NCBI GenBank assembly: GCA_028876035.1
Contig: JAGWTK010000262.1
Coordinates: 1-5,904 of the forward strand
Length of the DNA: 5,904 nucleotides
Reading direction: 5' to 3'
Source of the DNA: Bacteroidota bacterium
Lineage (GTDB): Bacteria > Bacteroidota > Bacteroidia > Chitinophagales > Chitinophagaceae
Shown here one piece after another: positions 5,669 through 5,904 of the stretch (the first letter of the stretch is position 1; every line of letters starts with the position of its first letter). The notes below the pieces were generated by a model that ran no database searches, was not told the DNA's origin, and saw only the letters and a list, made by a program, of their open reading frames with translations. The translations under genes were made by a program, and so were the position numbers.

Positions 5669-5904
5669 GGCGCAATTGGTTTAATTCCGTAGGTCCGTTC
5701 ACCAGGCTGGAAATACTGGCAAGAAACCTTTTACGGCTGTCTATTGCTGTAATAGCTGCATACGCGGCTTCATTTTGCTCCTTCAATGTTGGCGCCAGCA
5801 TAAACGCTCTTCCTGGAAGATCCAAAGGCAGATGTTCCTCGGTTGAATAAACGGCGAAACCCTTGGATTGTAGCCAATGGTAACTTGGATTGCGCGGATT
5901 CAGG
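5661..5904 (-). CDS. Unidentified gene, C-terminal 80 residues only
   Basis: The 3' end of a gene entering from the right edge, open from 5904 to a TAA at 5663-5661. The visible protein runs from LNPRNPSYHWLQSKGF to NQLRHD, with 80 residues in frame. It is soluble in character, with a mixed segment (NPSYHWLQSKGFAVYS, 5-20), a short hydrophobic patch (GRAFMLAPT, 31-39) and a charged, probably helical tail from 40 onward (KEQNEAAYAAITAIDSRKRF). I do not recognise the family. Its end overlaps the flippase start by 8 bases, so the two are surely in one operon and this protein probably belongs to the same surface-polysaccharide locus, perhaps as a transferase or modifying enzyme; that part is inference from position only. 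It is real rather than a chance frame because of the overlap arrangement and unbroken 240-bp length up to the edge. Confidence 0.75.
   Translation of the reverse strand, partial: LNPRNPSYHWLQSKGFAVYSTEEHLPLDLPGRAFMLAPTLKEQNEAAYAAITAIDSRKRFLASISSLVNGPTELNQLRHD

Overview
The window most likely comes from a Bacteroidota chromosome, probably Chitinophagaceae or a relative. This is inferred from four things: A-rich leaders without strong Shine-Dalgarno sites, a short lipoprotein signal peptide, the mix of families (FAS1 protein, stand-alone acyl-CoA-binding protein, EVE protein, WzxC-like flippase), and a degenerate 7-bp-period intergenic repeat. On one strand that repeat reads PIANRQQ, as in spurious ORFs I recall from these genomes. 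Base composition is moderate and fairly even. No rRNA, tRNA, insertion sequence or CRISPR array was seen.

Left part (1-1927), all genes on the minus strand. An EVE-domain protein (1305-1715) is followed by an overlapping gene for an exported alpha/beta hydrolase resembling the BPSS1187 family (412-1341). After a 214-bp spacer comes the 5' end of a lipoprotein gene (1-197), which runs off the window. The 212-bp gap 1716-1927 is a divergent control region. It holds a candidate promoter for the EVE gene and two dyads.

Middle (1928-4227), plus strand. A secreted single-domain FAS1 (fasciclin) protein is closed by a strong rho-independent terminator (2540-2571). Then comes a spacer with the degenerate heptamer repeat, and a complete acyl-CoA-binding protein (2753-3007). 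It is followed 29 bp later by a GT-B, family 4-like glycosyltransferase (3037-4227).

Right part (4229-5904), minus strand. A WzxC-like polysaccharide flippase (4229-5668) converges on the glycosyltransferase, with one base between the two stop codons. Its start codon lies inside the end of an upstream gene of unknown family (5661-5904, partial). The glycosyltransferase, the flippase and the gene overlapping it look like the edge of a cell-surface polysaccharide locus: the glycosyltransferase would add a sugar to a lipid-linked glycan and the flippase would move such a glycan across the inner membrane.

I did not find a convincing undescribed system. The points most worth checking are the tight gene overlaps, the one-base convergent junction, the heptamer repeat, the hairpin filling the spacer before the glycosyltransferase, and the unidentified gene at the right edge.
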